Source: Armatimonadota bacterium
Lineage (GTDB): Bacteria > Armatimonadota > Fimbriimonadia > Fimbriimonadales > Fimbriimonadaceae
Reading direction: 5' to 3'
DNA: 64,000 nucleotides
NCBI GenBank assembly: GCA_018268315.1
Contig: JAFDWU010000006.1
Span: 156,989 to 220,988 of the forward strand
Position 1 is the stretch's first letter, and every line of letters starts with the position of its first letter. Under the pieces are notes generated by a model. The model was not told the DNA's origin. It did not search any database and saw only the letters and a list, made by a program, of their open reading frames with translations. The position numbers were made by a program, and so were the translations under genes. Below are positions 1-8,118 of this stretch, one piece after another.

Positions 1-525
1 CTGGCGGCAAGCGAGCTGGGTGAACTTGCCGAGCTGAAGCGACAGGTTGCGGAAAGCCTGGAAAGGCAAGAGGTCCTCACCCGAAACGTGGACGCGATGT
101 TTGAGCAGAAGGCAACAATGGGCGAAAAGATCGCCGACAAGGTAGCCGCCTTCGGCGGCAGTTGGACCTTCATTATCATATTCGGCGTGATCCTCTTTAC
201 GTGGATGGGCATTAACAGCGTGGCCCTGCTTGGCAAGCCGTTCGATCCATTCCCGTTCATCTTCCTGAACCTGATCCTCTCGTGCCTTGCCGCCATCCAA
301 GCGCCGGTGATCATGATGAGCCAGAACCGGCAGGAGACGAAGGACCGTCTGCGAGGCGAGAACGATTACAAGGTGAACCTGAAGGCGGAGCTTGAGATTC
401 AGCACATTAATGAGAAGATCGACAAGCTGATCAACGACCAGTGGAAGCATTTGCTGGAGATTCAGCAGATGCAGATGGAGATGATCCAGGAGTATCGAGG
501 CGCGCAAAAGGGTGGCAATTCGTAG
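1..525 (+). CDS. DUF1003 family membrane protein (5' truncated)
   Basis: The reading frame is open from the first base of the window, so the N-terminus lies outside; an internal ATG at 88 is probably not the true start. The visible 174 residues carry a helical N-terminal stretch rich in Leu and Glu, then the DUF1003 core: a conserved Ala-Phe-Gly-Gly-Ser-Trp-Thr-Phe segment leading into one membrane helix, a Phe-Asp-Pro-Phe-Pro-Phe loop, a second helix ending in IQAPVIMMSQNRQ, and a charged tail (RENDYKVNLKAELEI-type) that is likely cytosolic coiled coil. The family is widespread in bacteria and its function is not established. The next gene starts 23 bases downstream on the same strand, so co-transcription is possible. 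Confidence 0.85.
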   Translation: MAASELGELAELKRQVAESLERQEVLTRNVDAMFEQKATMGEKIADKVAAFGGSWTFIIIFGVILFTWMGINSVALLGKPFDPFPFIFLNLILSCLAAIQAPVIMMSQNRQETKDRLRGENDYKVNLKAELEIQHINEKIDKLINDQWKHLLEIQQMQMEMIQEYRGAQKGGNS

Positions 526-548
526 GTCCGTCCGGGCATCATGGCGGA

Positions 549-1367
549 ATGCGGTGGGTTTGTTGCCTAATCTTTGCGATTAGCCTGTTCGGCTGCGGTC
601 AAGTGCCGGACAAAGCCGAGGAGAGCAACGACCCTAATAAGCTGATCGTTGGCACTTGGGCGCCGGAGGGCGACAATTCCGGGTTGGGTGTCATCACGTT
701 CACCGAGAACGGGGAAGTCACGAGCCCGTTTGCGGACGCAACCACTCCCACTGGCCACTACACTCTGAGCGGAGACATGCTGACGATGGTGGTGAGGGTT
801 GATTCTCCAGTCAAGATGCATTTCTTGTTCGACGGGAAGAATCACGTCGATCTAACCCCTGATTTCGGCACGAAGCTCACCATGCACATGCGGCGCATCA
901 GCGCCGAAGAGCTTGCCGAACTGAAGACGTCTGGTAAATCGAAGACCACCACCGGCGGCCAGCCGGAGAAGCCCGTTGATCAAACCACGGAATGTGTGTC
1001 CAACATCAAGATGATGGCGGTGGCGACCTTGATGTACGCCACGGATTACGATGGCGTGATGCCCGGTCAGAATTGGACAACGCACCTAACCCCTTACGTA
1101 AAAGACCCCGCCATTTTCACCTGCCCCACGATGCATGACCAAGGGAAGGAGGGCGGCTATGCGATGAATCAGGCGCTTCTGGGCTCCTTCACATCGAAGA
1201 TTCAGTCGCCTTCAACGACGCCGCTTTACTTTGAGGTTGCCGACGAGGGGTTGAATCGGACGGCGAATCCGCTCAGTTTCGTTTCGCCGCCAAGGCATGG
1301 CGGGAAGCGGACGGTGGCTTATGCGGATGGGCGATCGAAGGCTCTCCTCAGCGATCAGCAGCCGTAG
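549..1367 (+). CDS. Lipoprotein with H-X9-DG prepilin-like C-terminal domain
   Basis: ATG 549 is chosen because it gives a short hydrophobic signal ending in a lipobox (Ser-Leu-Phe-Gly-Cys, Cys16); longer in-frame starts lack a signal. About 272 residues. Residues 30-110 look like a small beta-barrel domain (GTWAPEG, TFTENGEV). The C-terminal half reads SNIKMMAVATLMYATDYDG-like, then an Ala-Ile-Phe-Thr-Cys-Pro strand and a terminal His-X9-Asp-Gly motif at about residues 250-261, the hallmark of DUF1559/H-X9-DG pilin-like proteins of Planctomycetes and Armatimonadota. Those normally carry a GFTLVE-type prepilin leader at the N-terminus; here it is replaced by a lipid anchor. A strong hairpin terminator follows directly. 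Function unknown; probably an envelope-attached protein. Confidence 0.75.
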   Translation: MRWVCCLIFAISLFGCGQVPDKAEESNDPNKLIVGTWAPEGDNSGLGVITFTENGEVTSPFADATTPTGHYTLSGDMLTMVVRVDSPVKMHFLFDGKNHVDLTPDFGTKLTMHMRRISAEELAELKTSGKSKTTTGGQPEKPVDQTTECVSNIKMMAVATLMYATDYDGVMPGQNWTTHLTPYVKDPAIFTCPTMHDQGKEGGYAMNQALLGSFTSKIQSPSTTPLYFEVADEGLNRTANPLSFVSPPRHGGKRTVAYADGRSKALLSDQQP

Positions 1368-1375
1368 GTTTTTGT

Positions 1376-1403
1376 GGGGCCGATGCTTTTGGGCATCGGC
1401 CCC
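1376..1403. terminator. Bidirectional terminator between convergent genes
   Basis: A perfect 11-bp stem (GGGGCCGATGC at 1376-1386 pairing with GCATCGGCCCC at 1393-1403) lies 8 bases after the lipoprotein stop and 8 bases before the stop of the minus-strand AAA ATPase gene. T-rich sequence on the left (GGTTTTTG) would serve the minus-strand transcript; the plus side has only a short pyrimidine tail. Confidence 0.75.
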
Positions 1404-1411
1404 TTCAAACG

Positions 1412-2644
1412 TCAGGCCTGGCACAGCTCCAGTTCCGGCGTCCTTTCCCACCGCTCTGCCGCAGACGCGATGGCGCTATCGGCGCATGTGCGGTGGCTCA
1501 GCAAGTGCTCTTGCAAGGCGCTCATCCCCACATCGTCTGGCACGAGGCTCGCGAATTGCGAACCGCGCCCATCGCCGGGGAAGAAGCGCTCGAATAAGGT
1601 TGCCCTTTGGTACGCCGACGGGTAGCCGATCTCGATGCGGAGATCGATGCGTCCCGGCCTGATGAGGGCGGGATCGAGTTGCTCAGGGTGGTTGGTGGTC
1701 ATGAAGACCACGCGGCCCTGAGAACTGCACACGCCATCCAGCGCGTTCAGCAGTCCGCTGAACGTGAGGTTCTTATTGCCGCTCTCGCCGCGCTTACGGC
1801 CAACGAACGCGGCGTCGATATCCTCCAGCACCAAGATGCTCTTGCGGGGGATTTCCATCAGCAGCTTCATCAGCACCGCATCGCTAAGCCAAGTGGCGCT
1901 GATTGGAATCCAATACAGCTGGCACTTCAGCTCAGACGCCACCGCCAATATGGTGGAAGTTTTGCCCGAGCCGGGTGGACCGTGCAGCAGCACGCCGCGT
2001 CGGTGCGGGATGCTGAGGTTGGCATACCATTGGCCAGCGCTGAAGAAGCCGCGAAGGTCTTCGATGAGCGATTCCATGACGCCTTCAGGCAGGACGACGG
2101 ACGCCGCCGAACGCTCCGGCAGCGACTCTTGGTAGTCCCAGCCTTCGCATCCTGCGGTGCGAAGCTGGATGCCCCGCTCATTTTCGACCAGGTGCAGTTC
2201 AAGCGCCTCTCGCAGTATCTCTTTGAGGAGATCATGCTTGCGCCCAAACATGTACAGGTGATAGCTCACCCGCACCTTGTGCGATCGCTCGGATTCCTTG
2301 ACGTGCTTGTACATGATCACCCGCTTGCCCCGGAATTTGAAGGCGTGCAAACCTTCGCCCGGGGTGAGGGCAATCACTTTCTCGAACGGCGTTTCGTGCT
2401 CGGGATAGCTATCGAGGGTCCTCGCATGGGTTGTTCGGACCTTCTTGATATCCTTGTGCTTGCTCATCCAGAGTTCCAGCCATCGAAACGCGGCTTGGCC
2501 GCTATCGACGCGCATGGAGACGCTGAATATGCGTTCTGTAAGATCGGTGGCGGACTCTTTTAGCTGCCGCCAAAATGCGCCAATGGCGGCGGCAACACCA
2601 GCCATCAGCACGGGATTCTCTTTGAAAAATTGGGTTATGACCAT
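1412..2644 (-). CDS. BCS1-like AAA+ ATPase
   Basis: About 410 residues. The start at 2644 is supported by an AAAGGA Shine-Dalgarno 4 bases upstream; an in-frame ATG further out lacks one. The N-terminus has one likely membrane segment (about residues 10-25, PVLMAGVAAAIGAFW), followed by a beta-rich middle region as in BCS1 N-terminal domains. The AAA module is complete: Walker A GPPGSGKT at about 222-229, Walker B LVLEDID at about 271-277, sensor MTTNHPEQLDPAL and arginine finger RPGRID. Mitochondrial BCS1 moves the folded Rieske protein across a membrane; bacterial relatives are common but mostly uncharacterised, so the substrate here is unknown. It appears to be transcribed alone. Confidence 0.85.
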   Translation of the reverse strand: MVITQFFKENPVLMAGVAAAIGAFWRQLKESATDLTERIFSVSMRVDSGQAAFRWLELWMSKHKDIKKVRTTHARTLDSYPEHETPFEKVIALTPGEGLHAFKFRGKRVIMYKHVKESERSHKVRVSYHLYMFGRKHDLLKEILREALELHLVENERGIQLRTAGCEGWDYQESLPERSAASVVLPEGVMESLIEDLRGFFSAGQWYANLSIPHRRGVLLHGPPGSGKTSTILAVASELKCQLYWIPISATWLSDAVLMKLLMEIPRKSILVLEDIDAAFVGRKRGESGNKNLTFSGLLNALDGVCSSQGRVVFMTTNHPEQLDPALIRPGRIDLRIEIGYPSAYQRATLFERFFPGDGRGSQFASLVPDDVGMSALQEHLLSHRTCADSAIASAAERWERTPELELCQA

Positions 2645-2963
2645 ATGTTCCTTTGGGGACAGGGCGAACCACCAATGGCCAATGACGGCGCAGAAGGGGG
2701 TCGCGGCAGACAACGCATCGGGCTCGCTCGTAGAGCGGCAGCAGGATTAGCTTGGGCGTTGTGCGATTCGGAACATTTCGTCCTCCTAGATTTCTAGGCG
2801 AGGAACATTATTGCACAAGGCGGCGCGATATTCATAGTACGTGGGATGTTGGGCCTGCTTGGAAGGTGTCTCGGCCTGCTGTGATGACCGAATAGTAGGT
2901 TCACTGTGTGGCCACTCAAGTTCACTATCTTGGGGCCTTCCGCGCATAATTGAGCCTTACCGC
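2645..2963. other. Intergenic region with a nested hairpin
   Basis: This 319-base divergent spacer holds the promoters of the BCS1-like gene (minus) and the N-acetyltransferase gene (plus). A nested inverted repeat spans 2759-2818: outer arms TTGTGC (2759-2764) and GCACAA (2813-2818), inner arms TCCT/AGGA and a perfect CCTAGA-TT-TCTAGG core at 2785-2798. It could be an operator or a transcribed hairpin; there is no T-run. A CATAAT hexamer at 2944-2949 is a plausible -10 for the N-acetyltransferase gene. No gene recognised. Confidence 0.45.
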
Positions 2964-3785
2964 ATGCCTTACGCCTACGATCTTGATGCCTACCGCCGCC
3001 GAATCGGATTTCAGGGCCCGTTTGAACCAAACCTGGCGACGCTTCGGCAGATCGCCGAGAGGCACGCCCAAAGCATCCCCTTCGAAAACCTGGACGTGCT
3101 GCTCGGGCGGGGGATAAATCTTGATCCCGAGGCGCTGGAGCGCAAGCTGGTGCACGAGGCGAGGGGCGGATACTGCTTTGAGCAGAACGGCTTGGCGCTC
3201 GGCATCTTACGGCAGATTGGGTTCAGGGTGACCCCGCTCTCGGGCCGGGTGAGAATTGAATCACCGCGCGACTTCATCCCTGCGCGCACTCACCTCCTGC
3301 TTATTATCGATCTCGACGGCGAGGAGTGGCTGCTAGATGTCGGGGTGGGCGGTTACTCGCTAACTTCACCGTTGCGGCGAGTGCTGAACGAGGAGCAGGA
3401 GACACTTCACGAGAAGCGCCGACTGGTCTGCGAGGATGGCATGTTCTACCACCAGGTTTGGACCGGATCGGATTGGCTAGACGTCTACGAATTCACGGGC
3501 GAGGTGATGCCGGAAATTGACCGCGAGGTCGCCAACTGGTGGACCAGCACCAGCCCCAAGGCGAAGTTTAGCCAGCGTCTGGTGTGCGCTCGGGCGCTGC
3601 CTCAAAGCGAAAGGCTTAGCTTGCTGAATGACCGTCTGGTGCGGCGTCGTGGGCCAGAGATTTTGGAAGAGTTAACGGTGACTTCGGCAGATCATCTGCT
3701 GGAGATTTTGGAATCTCGGTTCGGAATTAGGTATCCGGCGGGAACGCGTTTCGGCTCCGGGGATAAGCCCTGGCCCACCAGATAA
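2964..3785 (+). CDS. nat: Arylamine N-acetyltransferase
   Basis: 273 residues, the usual family length. ATG 2964 starts a well-conserved N-terminus (DLDAYRRRIGF); the longer frame upstream is not NAT-like. The cysteine-protease-like triad is visible: Cys71 in RGGYCFEQN, His110 in RTHLLL and Asp125 in LLDVGVGG. The segment IPFENLDVLLGR is a second family signature. The enzyme transfers acetyl from acetyl-CoA to arylamines and hydrazines through an acyl-cysteine intermediate in the cytosol. The gene stands alone between a divergent AAA ATPase gene and a convergent DJ-1-type gene, so the sequence gives no pathway context; the native substrate is unknown. Confidence 0.92.
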   Translation: MPYAYDLDAYRRRIGFQGPFEPNLATLRQIAERHAQSIPFENLDVLLGRGINLDPEALERKLVHEARGGYCFEQNGLALGILRQIGFRVTPLSGRVRIESPRDFIPARTHLLLIIDLDGEEWLLDVGVGGYSLTSPLRRVLNEEQETLHEKRRLVCEDGMFYHQVWTGSDWLDVYEFTGEVMPEIDREVANWWTSTSPKAKFSQRLVCARALPQSERLSLLNDRLVRRRGPEILEELTVTSADHLLEILESRFGIRYPAGTRFGSGDKPWPTR

Positions 3786-3792
3786 ATGAAGA

Positions 3793-3817
3793 AGCCCCTC
3801 CCGAATCGGAAGAGGCT
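3793..3817. terminator. Imperfect hairpin between convergent genes
   Basis: AGCCCCTCCCG (3793-3803) pairs with CGGAAGAGGCT (3807-3817) with two mismatches, just after the nat stop and 20 bases before the stop of the convergent gene. There is no clear T-run, so it is a weak terminator candidate. Confidence 0.45.
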
Positions 3818-3837
3818 CCCGTTATTGGACTAGCTGC

Positions 3838-5166
3838 TTACTTTCTGGAAGCAGTATCGTTGCGCATCGTTATCGACATCGTGAACTTGCCCTTTACCTG
3901 CTGATCCGCACGAACCAGCACCTCCGCGGTCCACGAGGCGCCGTCGTCGCCCTTGAACTTCCAGGTGGTCTTCTCCACGCCATCCGATTCCGAATTGGCC
4001 AACTGCCATCCAGCGGAAAGCGTCTTCTTCACGCTCTCCATGAGTTCGGTGGCCGAAGCGGGGCAGTCCGTAAGCGCCCATTCCTTGAAGAATGCGTCCG
4101 GCGCGCCCTTCACATCGACAGTCTTGACTTTTGTCGGATCGGGAAGCTGGAAGCCTCGTCGTGCTAGCCGTCGCAAATACTTGTCTCCGAAGTTGCCGCG
4201 GGCGTAGCCCGAATCCGGAAGCCAGTTGTATTCCATATTCATGGCAACCGACTTGGCAACGCCGGGTCCTTCAAGCACTTCAATCATGTGGAGCGCGCCT
4301 TCGATGCCGCTCGAGAGGCCGGCGGTGCAGATGATCTGCCCGTTATCCACGAACTTCTTATCCCACACGACGTTAACCTTCGGGAAATCGCCCTTCAGTT
4401 CATCAAGCAAGTTGTAGAACGTGGTGGCATTCTTACCGTCCAGCGCACCCGCGTTGGCGAGCCAGAAGGCGCCGTTGCATACCGACATCACGTGCTCCGT
4501 CTTGGGAACCATGCTCTTAACCCAAGCAACTTGCGGGTCGCCTGCGTCGGCGATCCGGGGAACGTTCCCGCCGGGCAGGACAATCAGGTCCGGCTGCGGG
4601 CAGTTTTCAAACGTGTAGTTCGGGGTGACCTTCATGCCAAAACCCGTTGTCAGGGCATCGGGCTTTGCGGCGACGGTGAAGACATCGTAGCCGGCCTGTC
4701 CCAAAACCTCGAAGGGACCGGTGTAGTCGATGATTTGCACGCCGGGGAAGATCAAGATCGCCACCTTCTTTCGGTGCAGATCGGTGGATTGCTTAACTTC
4801 CTTGGAGTGCTCGGCCAACAGGTAGGTGAGGCAGGATGCGCTACCGGCCAGGAAGATCTTTCCATCGATCACCGCAAAGAGGTCTGGCTGCCCGTTCATC
4901 TCCGGCATCATTGCGCATTTGCCGCCGTTCTGGACGGCGTACTTGGAGGTGTTCGTCAAGAACTCCGTCTTGTCCGACTCGTTAGCGAAGAGATATCTAA
5001 AATTGCCCGATTCGGCAAAGAGCTTCGCATCGCCCTGAACCTGCTTGCCGCTCAAGAGGGCTACTGGGTCGAGCCCCTTAAGCACGAGTGGTTTCGGCGC
5101 CGCAGTACCGCCGATAAATGGAAGAGCCGCAAGGGCAAAGCCGCTGATACAGAATAGTTGTTTCAT
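3838..5166 (-). CDS. Secreted YHS-domain / DJ-1-PfpI fusion protein
   Basis: 442 residues from ATG 5166, preceded by GGGAGA at a proper distance. A signal peptide (MKQLFCISGFALAALPFIGG) predicts export. Residues about 27-95 resemble a YHS domain (GLDPVALLSGKQVQGD...FRYLFANESDKTEF...GGKCA). Residues about 130-320 are a DJ-1/PfpI glutamine-amidotransferase-like domain with VAILIFPGVQIIDYTGPFEV, LPGG and a nucleophile-elbow Cys230 in SVCNGAFWLANAG. The last 100 residues look like a separate small domain. YHS domains are often metal-linked and DJ-1/PfpI proteins include chaperones, proteases and transcription-factor sensor domains; the fusion with an export signal suggests a periplasmic role, but the activity is unknown. 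Divergent from the sensor kinase gene at 5376. Confidence 0.8.
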   Translation of the reverse strand: MKQLFCISGFALAALPFIGGTAAPKPLVLKGLDPVALLSGKQVQGDAKLFAESGNFRYLFANESDKTEFLTNTSKYAVQNGGKCAMMPEMNGQPDLFAVIDGKIFLAGSASCLTYLLAEHSKEVKQSTDLHRKKVAILIFPGVQIIDYTGPFEVLGQAGYDVFTVAAKPDALTTGFGMKVTPNYTFENCPQPDLIVLPGGNVPRIADAGDPQVAWVKSMVPKTEHVMSVCNGAFWLANAGALDGKNATTFYNLLDELKGDFPKVNVVWDKKFVDNGQIICTAGLSSGIEGALHMIEVLEGPGVAKSVAMNMEYNWLPDSGYARGNFGDKYLRRLARRGFQLPDPTKVKTVDVKGAPDAFFKEWALTDCPASATELMESVKKTLSAGWQLANSESDGVEKTTWKFKGDDGASWTAEVLVRADQQVKGKFTMSITMRNDTASRK

Positions 5167-5375
5167 TTGTTTTTCTCCCACGATTCGTTTCGTGTGAGAT
5201 AACGATATCGCCACCAAATGGCCCTTCTTCCTCACAGTCAGCGAACTGTTATTCTCATGCAGTGAATGGCATGAAGTGGTGAACGAGCGGCTGGCTGGGT
5301 GGGACCGGTCTGGGCCGATTTGGGACCGCTGGTGAAACCCTTACGCTAAGATATCGGTGGCAGGTCGAAAGAATA

Positions 5376-6476
5376 ATGCTTCCTTCAAGAACACGAAACA
5401 TGATATGGGCGGTCTCCATCGGAGTCTGGCTGATCGTTGGCTTCCTCTACGGCAGCCAAGTGTTCATCGACATGCTGGAGATGCACCACAGCTACTGGAA
5501 GCTGGCCCTGTGGGGAACCGCTTTCGGACTGCTTTGGGGCGTCTTTACTCCGCCGATCATTGAGATTACGCGCCGGTACCCGTTCGAGAAGCCGCAACTC
5601 GGCAAGTCCGCGCTTGTGCACGTGGCAGCTTTTATGGTCTTTCATCTGGGGAGCGCGCTTTGGGTAACGACGCTGAATGTCCTGATCCACCCATTTGATC
5701 CTATGTCCAGCACCGCACCGTTTATCAACCAATTCGTTGAGCGGTTTCGTTTTAGCTCGGTAGGCGCGGTGTTCCTGTACGCGCTGCTCGTTTGCGTTGG
5801 GCACATCGTGGAGTACGGACGCCGGGCGCGCCAACGCGAGATGCAAGCGACCGAGTTGCAGACGATGCTTGCCCAGGCCGAAGTGGCTTCACTCAAGAGC
5901 CAGCTTCAGCCGCATTTCCTTTTCAATACGCTCAACGGCATTGTGAGCCTGGTTCGATGCGGCGAGAACGAGAGCGCGGAGAAGATGATCGTTGGCCTAA
6001 GCCAGCTGCTCCGCCATTCGCTTGACGATATGGGCAAGACGGAAGTGACGCTTAAGGAGGAATTGGATTTCCTTGGCCTATACCTTGGCATCGAGCAGAT
6101 GCGGTTCTCGGACCGCCTGAGGGTTTCGGTCAAGGTTTCGCCCCAGGCGCAAACTGCCCAGATTCCAACCCTCTTGCTGCAGCCGCTGGTTGAAAACGCA
6201 ATCCGCCACGCCGCAGCCACCCGGCTTGCGCCGACTTCTGTGTGCGTTGGGGGCGATGTAATGGATGGACGCTTGCGCCTTTCGGTGACCGACGACGGTC
6301 CCGGTCTGCCATCCGGCTTCTCGCTAGAGGAGGCGAGTGGAATCGGCCTGCACAATGTTCAAAAGCGGCTACAGGCGCTGTATGGCGATAACCAGACAAT
6401 GTCGATAGAGACTCGGCCGGAGGGCGGAGTGGCGGTGCGGATCGAAATGCCGTTTCTACAGGCGGACGAGGTATGA
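5376..6476 (+). CDS. LytS/YehU-type sensor histidine kinase
   Basis: 366 residues. Four hydrophobic segments between about residues 10 and 145 form the membrane sensor part with no obvious extracytoplasmic domain. The kinase part is the His_kinase (PF06580) type: phosphoacceptor His180 in KSQLQPHFLFNTLNG, then an HATPase_c domain with N-box LLLQPLVENAIRHA, G1 VTDDGPGLP and G2 GIGLHNVQKRLQ. The stop overlaps the start of the LytTR regulator gene by four bases (ATGA), so the two are translationally coupled and form a two-component system. Homologous pairs sense cell-envelope state or extracellular metabolites; the signal here is unknown. An alternative ATG at 5400 would shorten the N-terminus by eight residues. 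Confidence 0.9.
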   Translation: MLPSRTRNMIWAVSIGVWLIVGFLYGSQVFIDMLEMHHSYWKLALWGTAFGLLWGVFTPPIIEITRRYPFEKPQLGKSALVHVAAFMVFHLGSALWVTTLNVLIHPFDPMSSTAPFINQFVERFRFSSVGAVFLYALLVCVGHIVEYGRRARQREMQATELQTMLAQAEVASLKSQLQPHFLFNTLNGIVSLVRCGENESAEKMIVGLSQLLRHSLDDMGKTEVTLKEELDFLGLYLGIEQMRFSDRLRVSVKVSPQAQTAQIPTLLLQPLVENAIRHAAATRLAPTSVCVGGDVMDGRLRLSVTDDGPGLPSGFSLEEASGIGLHNVQKRLQALYGDNQTMSIETRPEGGVAVRIEMPFLQADEV

Positions 6477-7249
6477 GCGAGATCATCCAAGCCTTGATCG
6501 TGGACGATGAGCCGCTCGCTCGCCGGAACCTGAAGGGCTTGTTGAAGGGCAAGACCGACATCCATGTGGTGGCCGAGTGTCGCAACGGCGCAGAGGCGAT
6601 CGCCCAGCTAAAGGCCCACCCAGTGGACTTGGTTTTCCTGGATATCCAGATGCCGGAGATGGATGGCTTTCAGGCGGTCGCGGAGATGCCGCGCCCGCTT
6701 CCGGTGATCATATTCGTGACCGCTTACGATCAATTCGCATTGCAGGCGTTCGATGTGAATGCGCTCGACTATCTGCTTAAGCCTATCGACCAGGAGCGTT
6801 TTGAGGTTGCTTTGGCGCGGGCAAGGGAACAGCTCAAGGCAAAAGATTTTCGAACGCTGGAAGCCAAAATCGATGCGGTGCTGGCGATGCGCTCTCAAGC
6901 CACGGAGCCGGAGTCGGAGTTCCTTAAGCGCATTTCGGTGCCGTCAGGCTCGCGGCTTATTTTGATCGACGTGGACGAGATTGACTTCATCGAGGCGAAC
7001 GATTACTATGCTGCCATTCATGTGGGGGCAAAGTCGCATCTGGTCCGGCAGTCGATGAAAGAGCTGGAGGCGCGCCTTGACCCAGCAGTTTTCGTTCGCA
7101 TTCATCGCTCCGCGATCGTGAACATCTCGCGGGTTACAGAATTTCGCAAGAGCCCGAGCAGCGGCCATTCGGTGGTGCTGCGGAGCGGGCAGACGCTGAA
7201 GCTCAGCCGCTCCCGGTGGGACGAAGTCCGAGCGCGGCTGACGAAATAG
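6473..7249 (+). CDS. LytTR-family response regulator
   Basis: 258 residues. The receiver domain has the acidic pair DDE at 11-13, phosphoacceptor Asp57 in LVFLDIQMPEMDG, Thr in FVTAYDQ and Lys in LLKPID. The C-terminal about 100 residues are a LytTR DNA-binding domain (RLILIDVDEIDFIEANDYY, FVRIHRSAIVNISRV, LKLSRSRWDEV). It overlaps the kinase gene by four bases, as is typical of LytS/LytR-type pairs. Targets cannot be told from this window; LytTR proteins usually bind paired 9-bp direct repeats. Confidence 0.92.
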   Translation: MSEIIQALIVDDEPLARRNLKGLLKGKTDIHVVAECRNGAEAIAQLKAHPVDLVFLDIQMPEMDGFQAVAEMPRPLPVIIFVTAYDQFALQAFDVNALDYLLKPIDQERFEVALARAREQLKAKDFRTLEAKIDAVLAMRSQATEPESEFLKRISVPSGSRLILIDVDEIDFIEANDYYAAIHVGAKSHLVRQSMKELEARLDPAVFVRIHRSAIVNISRVTEFRKSPSSGHSVVLRSGQTLKLSRSRWDEVRARLTK

Positions 7250-7254
7250 CCAGG

Positions 7255-7785
7255 TCAGCGGGTCGCGGCTAGCGCAGCCTTTTCCTTTACCAGCGCGGAG
7301 TTGAGCTGATACGGCGAGCCATCGGGGGCAAAAGCGGTGCGGAAGTTGAATGCCTCAGGCGTTGGGCCGTGCTCGTGAAGGTAATCAAACTTCTCTGCGG
7401 CTTGGGCGAAGGAAGGCTCCTCGCCGTCGGCGATCCACCAAGCAACATAGGTTGGGAGGTCATCGGCTTCAAACCAGTCGCGACGATTCGCGAGCGCCTC
7501 TGCGTGATGCCCGCGATACGCATAGGCGGCAACCGACTCCAAATCTTGCCACATGGAGAGCGTTGCGGCAAGCAACTCCGGATCGCAATCGTAGCACTTC
7601 GGGGATACCACCTCGCCCCAAGACTGGGTCCACGTTTCGATGTCGCGCCGAGAGCGGTCGATGAAGCCGGGCGAGTGACCGGCTTGATCGTAAGTGGCGG
7701 GGACGCGGTCGATGAAGCCTTGAACGATGGCATCGCCAACCGGCGCCCGCAAGCGGCCGATGGTGGCAAAGGCAATTCGTGGCAT
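7255..7785 (-). CDS. DUF3291 domain protein
   Basis: 176 residues, covering a whole DUF3291 domain (antibiotic-monooxygenase-like ferredoxin fold). Family landmarks: FATIGRLRAPVGDA at the N-terminus, LSMWQDLESVAAYAYRGHHAEALANRRDWF in the middle and EHGPTPEAFNFRTAF near the end. The biochemical role of the family is not established. The ATG is preceded by TAAATT (7797-7792) with only six bases between, which fits a leaderless transcript. It converges on the regulator gene with a five-base gap. Confidence 0.85.
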   Translation of the reverse strand: MPRIAFATIGRLRAPVGDAIVQGFIDRVPATYDQAGHSPGFIDRSRRDIETWTQSWGEVVSPKCYDCDPELLAATLSMWQDLESVAAYAYRGHHAEALANRRDWFEADDLPTYVAWWIADGEEPSFAQAAEKFDYLHEHGPTPEAFNFRTAFAPDGSPYQLNSALVKEKAALAATR

Positions 7786-7909
7786 TGCCGCAATTTACCC
7801 GCTTGGGTTGCAGAGATCGAGTGCGAGTCAATGTCGTGAGGCTCGATTGGCAGGTACACGAGAGCGCGAATGCAATGTGAAGGCCCCGGGCCCCTACGAA
7901 GGTCCAAGG

Positions 7910-8118
7910 TAGAATAGCCGAGCTGCAAGAACCAGGGGACTTTGCGGACGGCGGCGTATGCCAAACCTCCGCCTGGACAGCGCCCCGAACTTTGCAGCTT
8001 TTCGATAACGGTTAAAGTCGGCGAGGCGAGGGCAGCCGAAAGGCAGGCCAGTTCCGGTTAAGCGGGTGCAAAACCCCCACCGTAATCCGCCGCTCTCGCC
8101 AACCGGCGAACAAGCATC
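7910..8118 (+). ncRNA. Candidate structured RNA or long 5' leader
   Basis: The 333-base spacer between the DUF3291 and SPFH genes has several compatible stems downstream of a TAGAAT -10 hexamer (7910-7915): AGCTGCAA (7921-7928) with TTGCAGCT (7992-7999); inside it GGCGG (7950-7954) with CCGCC (7969-7973); then GGCGAG (8020-8025) with CTCGCC (8095-8100), enclosing GCC-GAAA-GGC (8035-8044) and GGGT-GCAAA-ACCC (8064-8076). The last stem ends 18 bases before the SPFH start. No known family fits convincingly; it could be a riboswitch-like leader or an independent RNA. The fold was made by eye. Confidence 0.35.

Noticed and set aside
1607..2563. Plus-strand open frame of 318 codons opposite the BCS1-like gene
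   Set aside because: Antisense to Walker A and B motifs, no recognised domain.
4288..5157. Long plus-strand open frame opposite the DJ-1 fusion
   Set aside because: The minus-strand protein has a signal peptide and conserved domains; this frame has none.
8060..8100. Possible cobalamin riboswitch core (GGTGCAAA...CCGCC)
   Set aside because: The elements resembling a B12 box lie 5' of the core instead of 3', and the conserved downstream boxes are missing. Kept only as an unclassified structured RNA.
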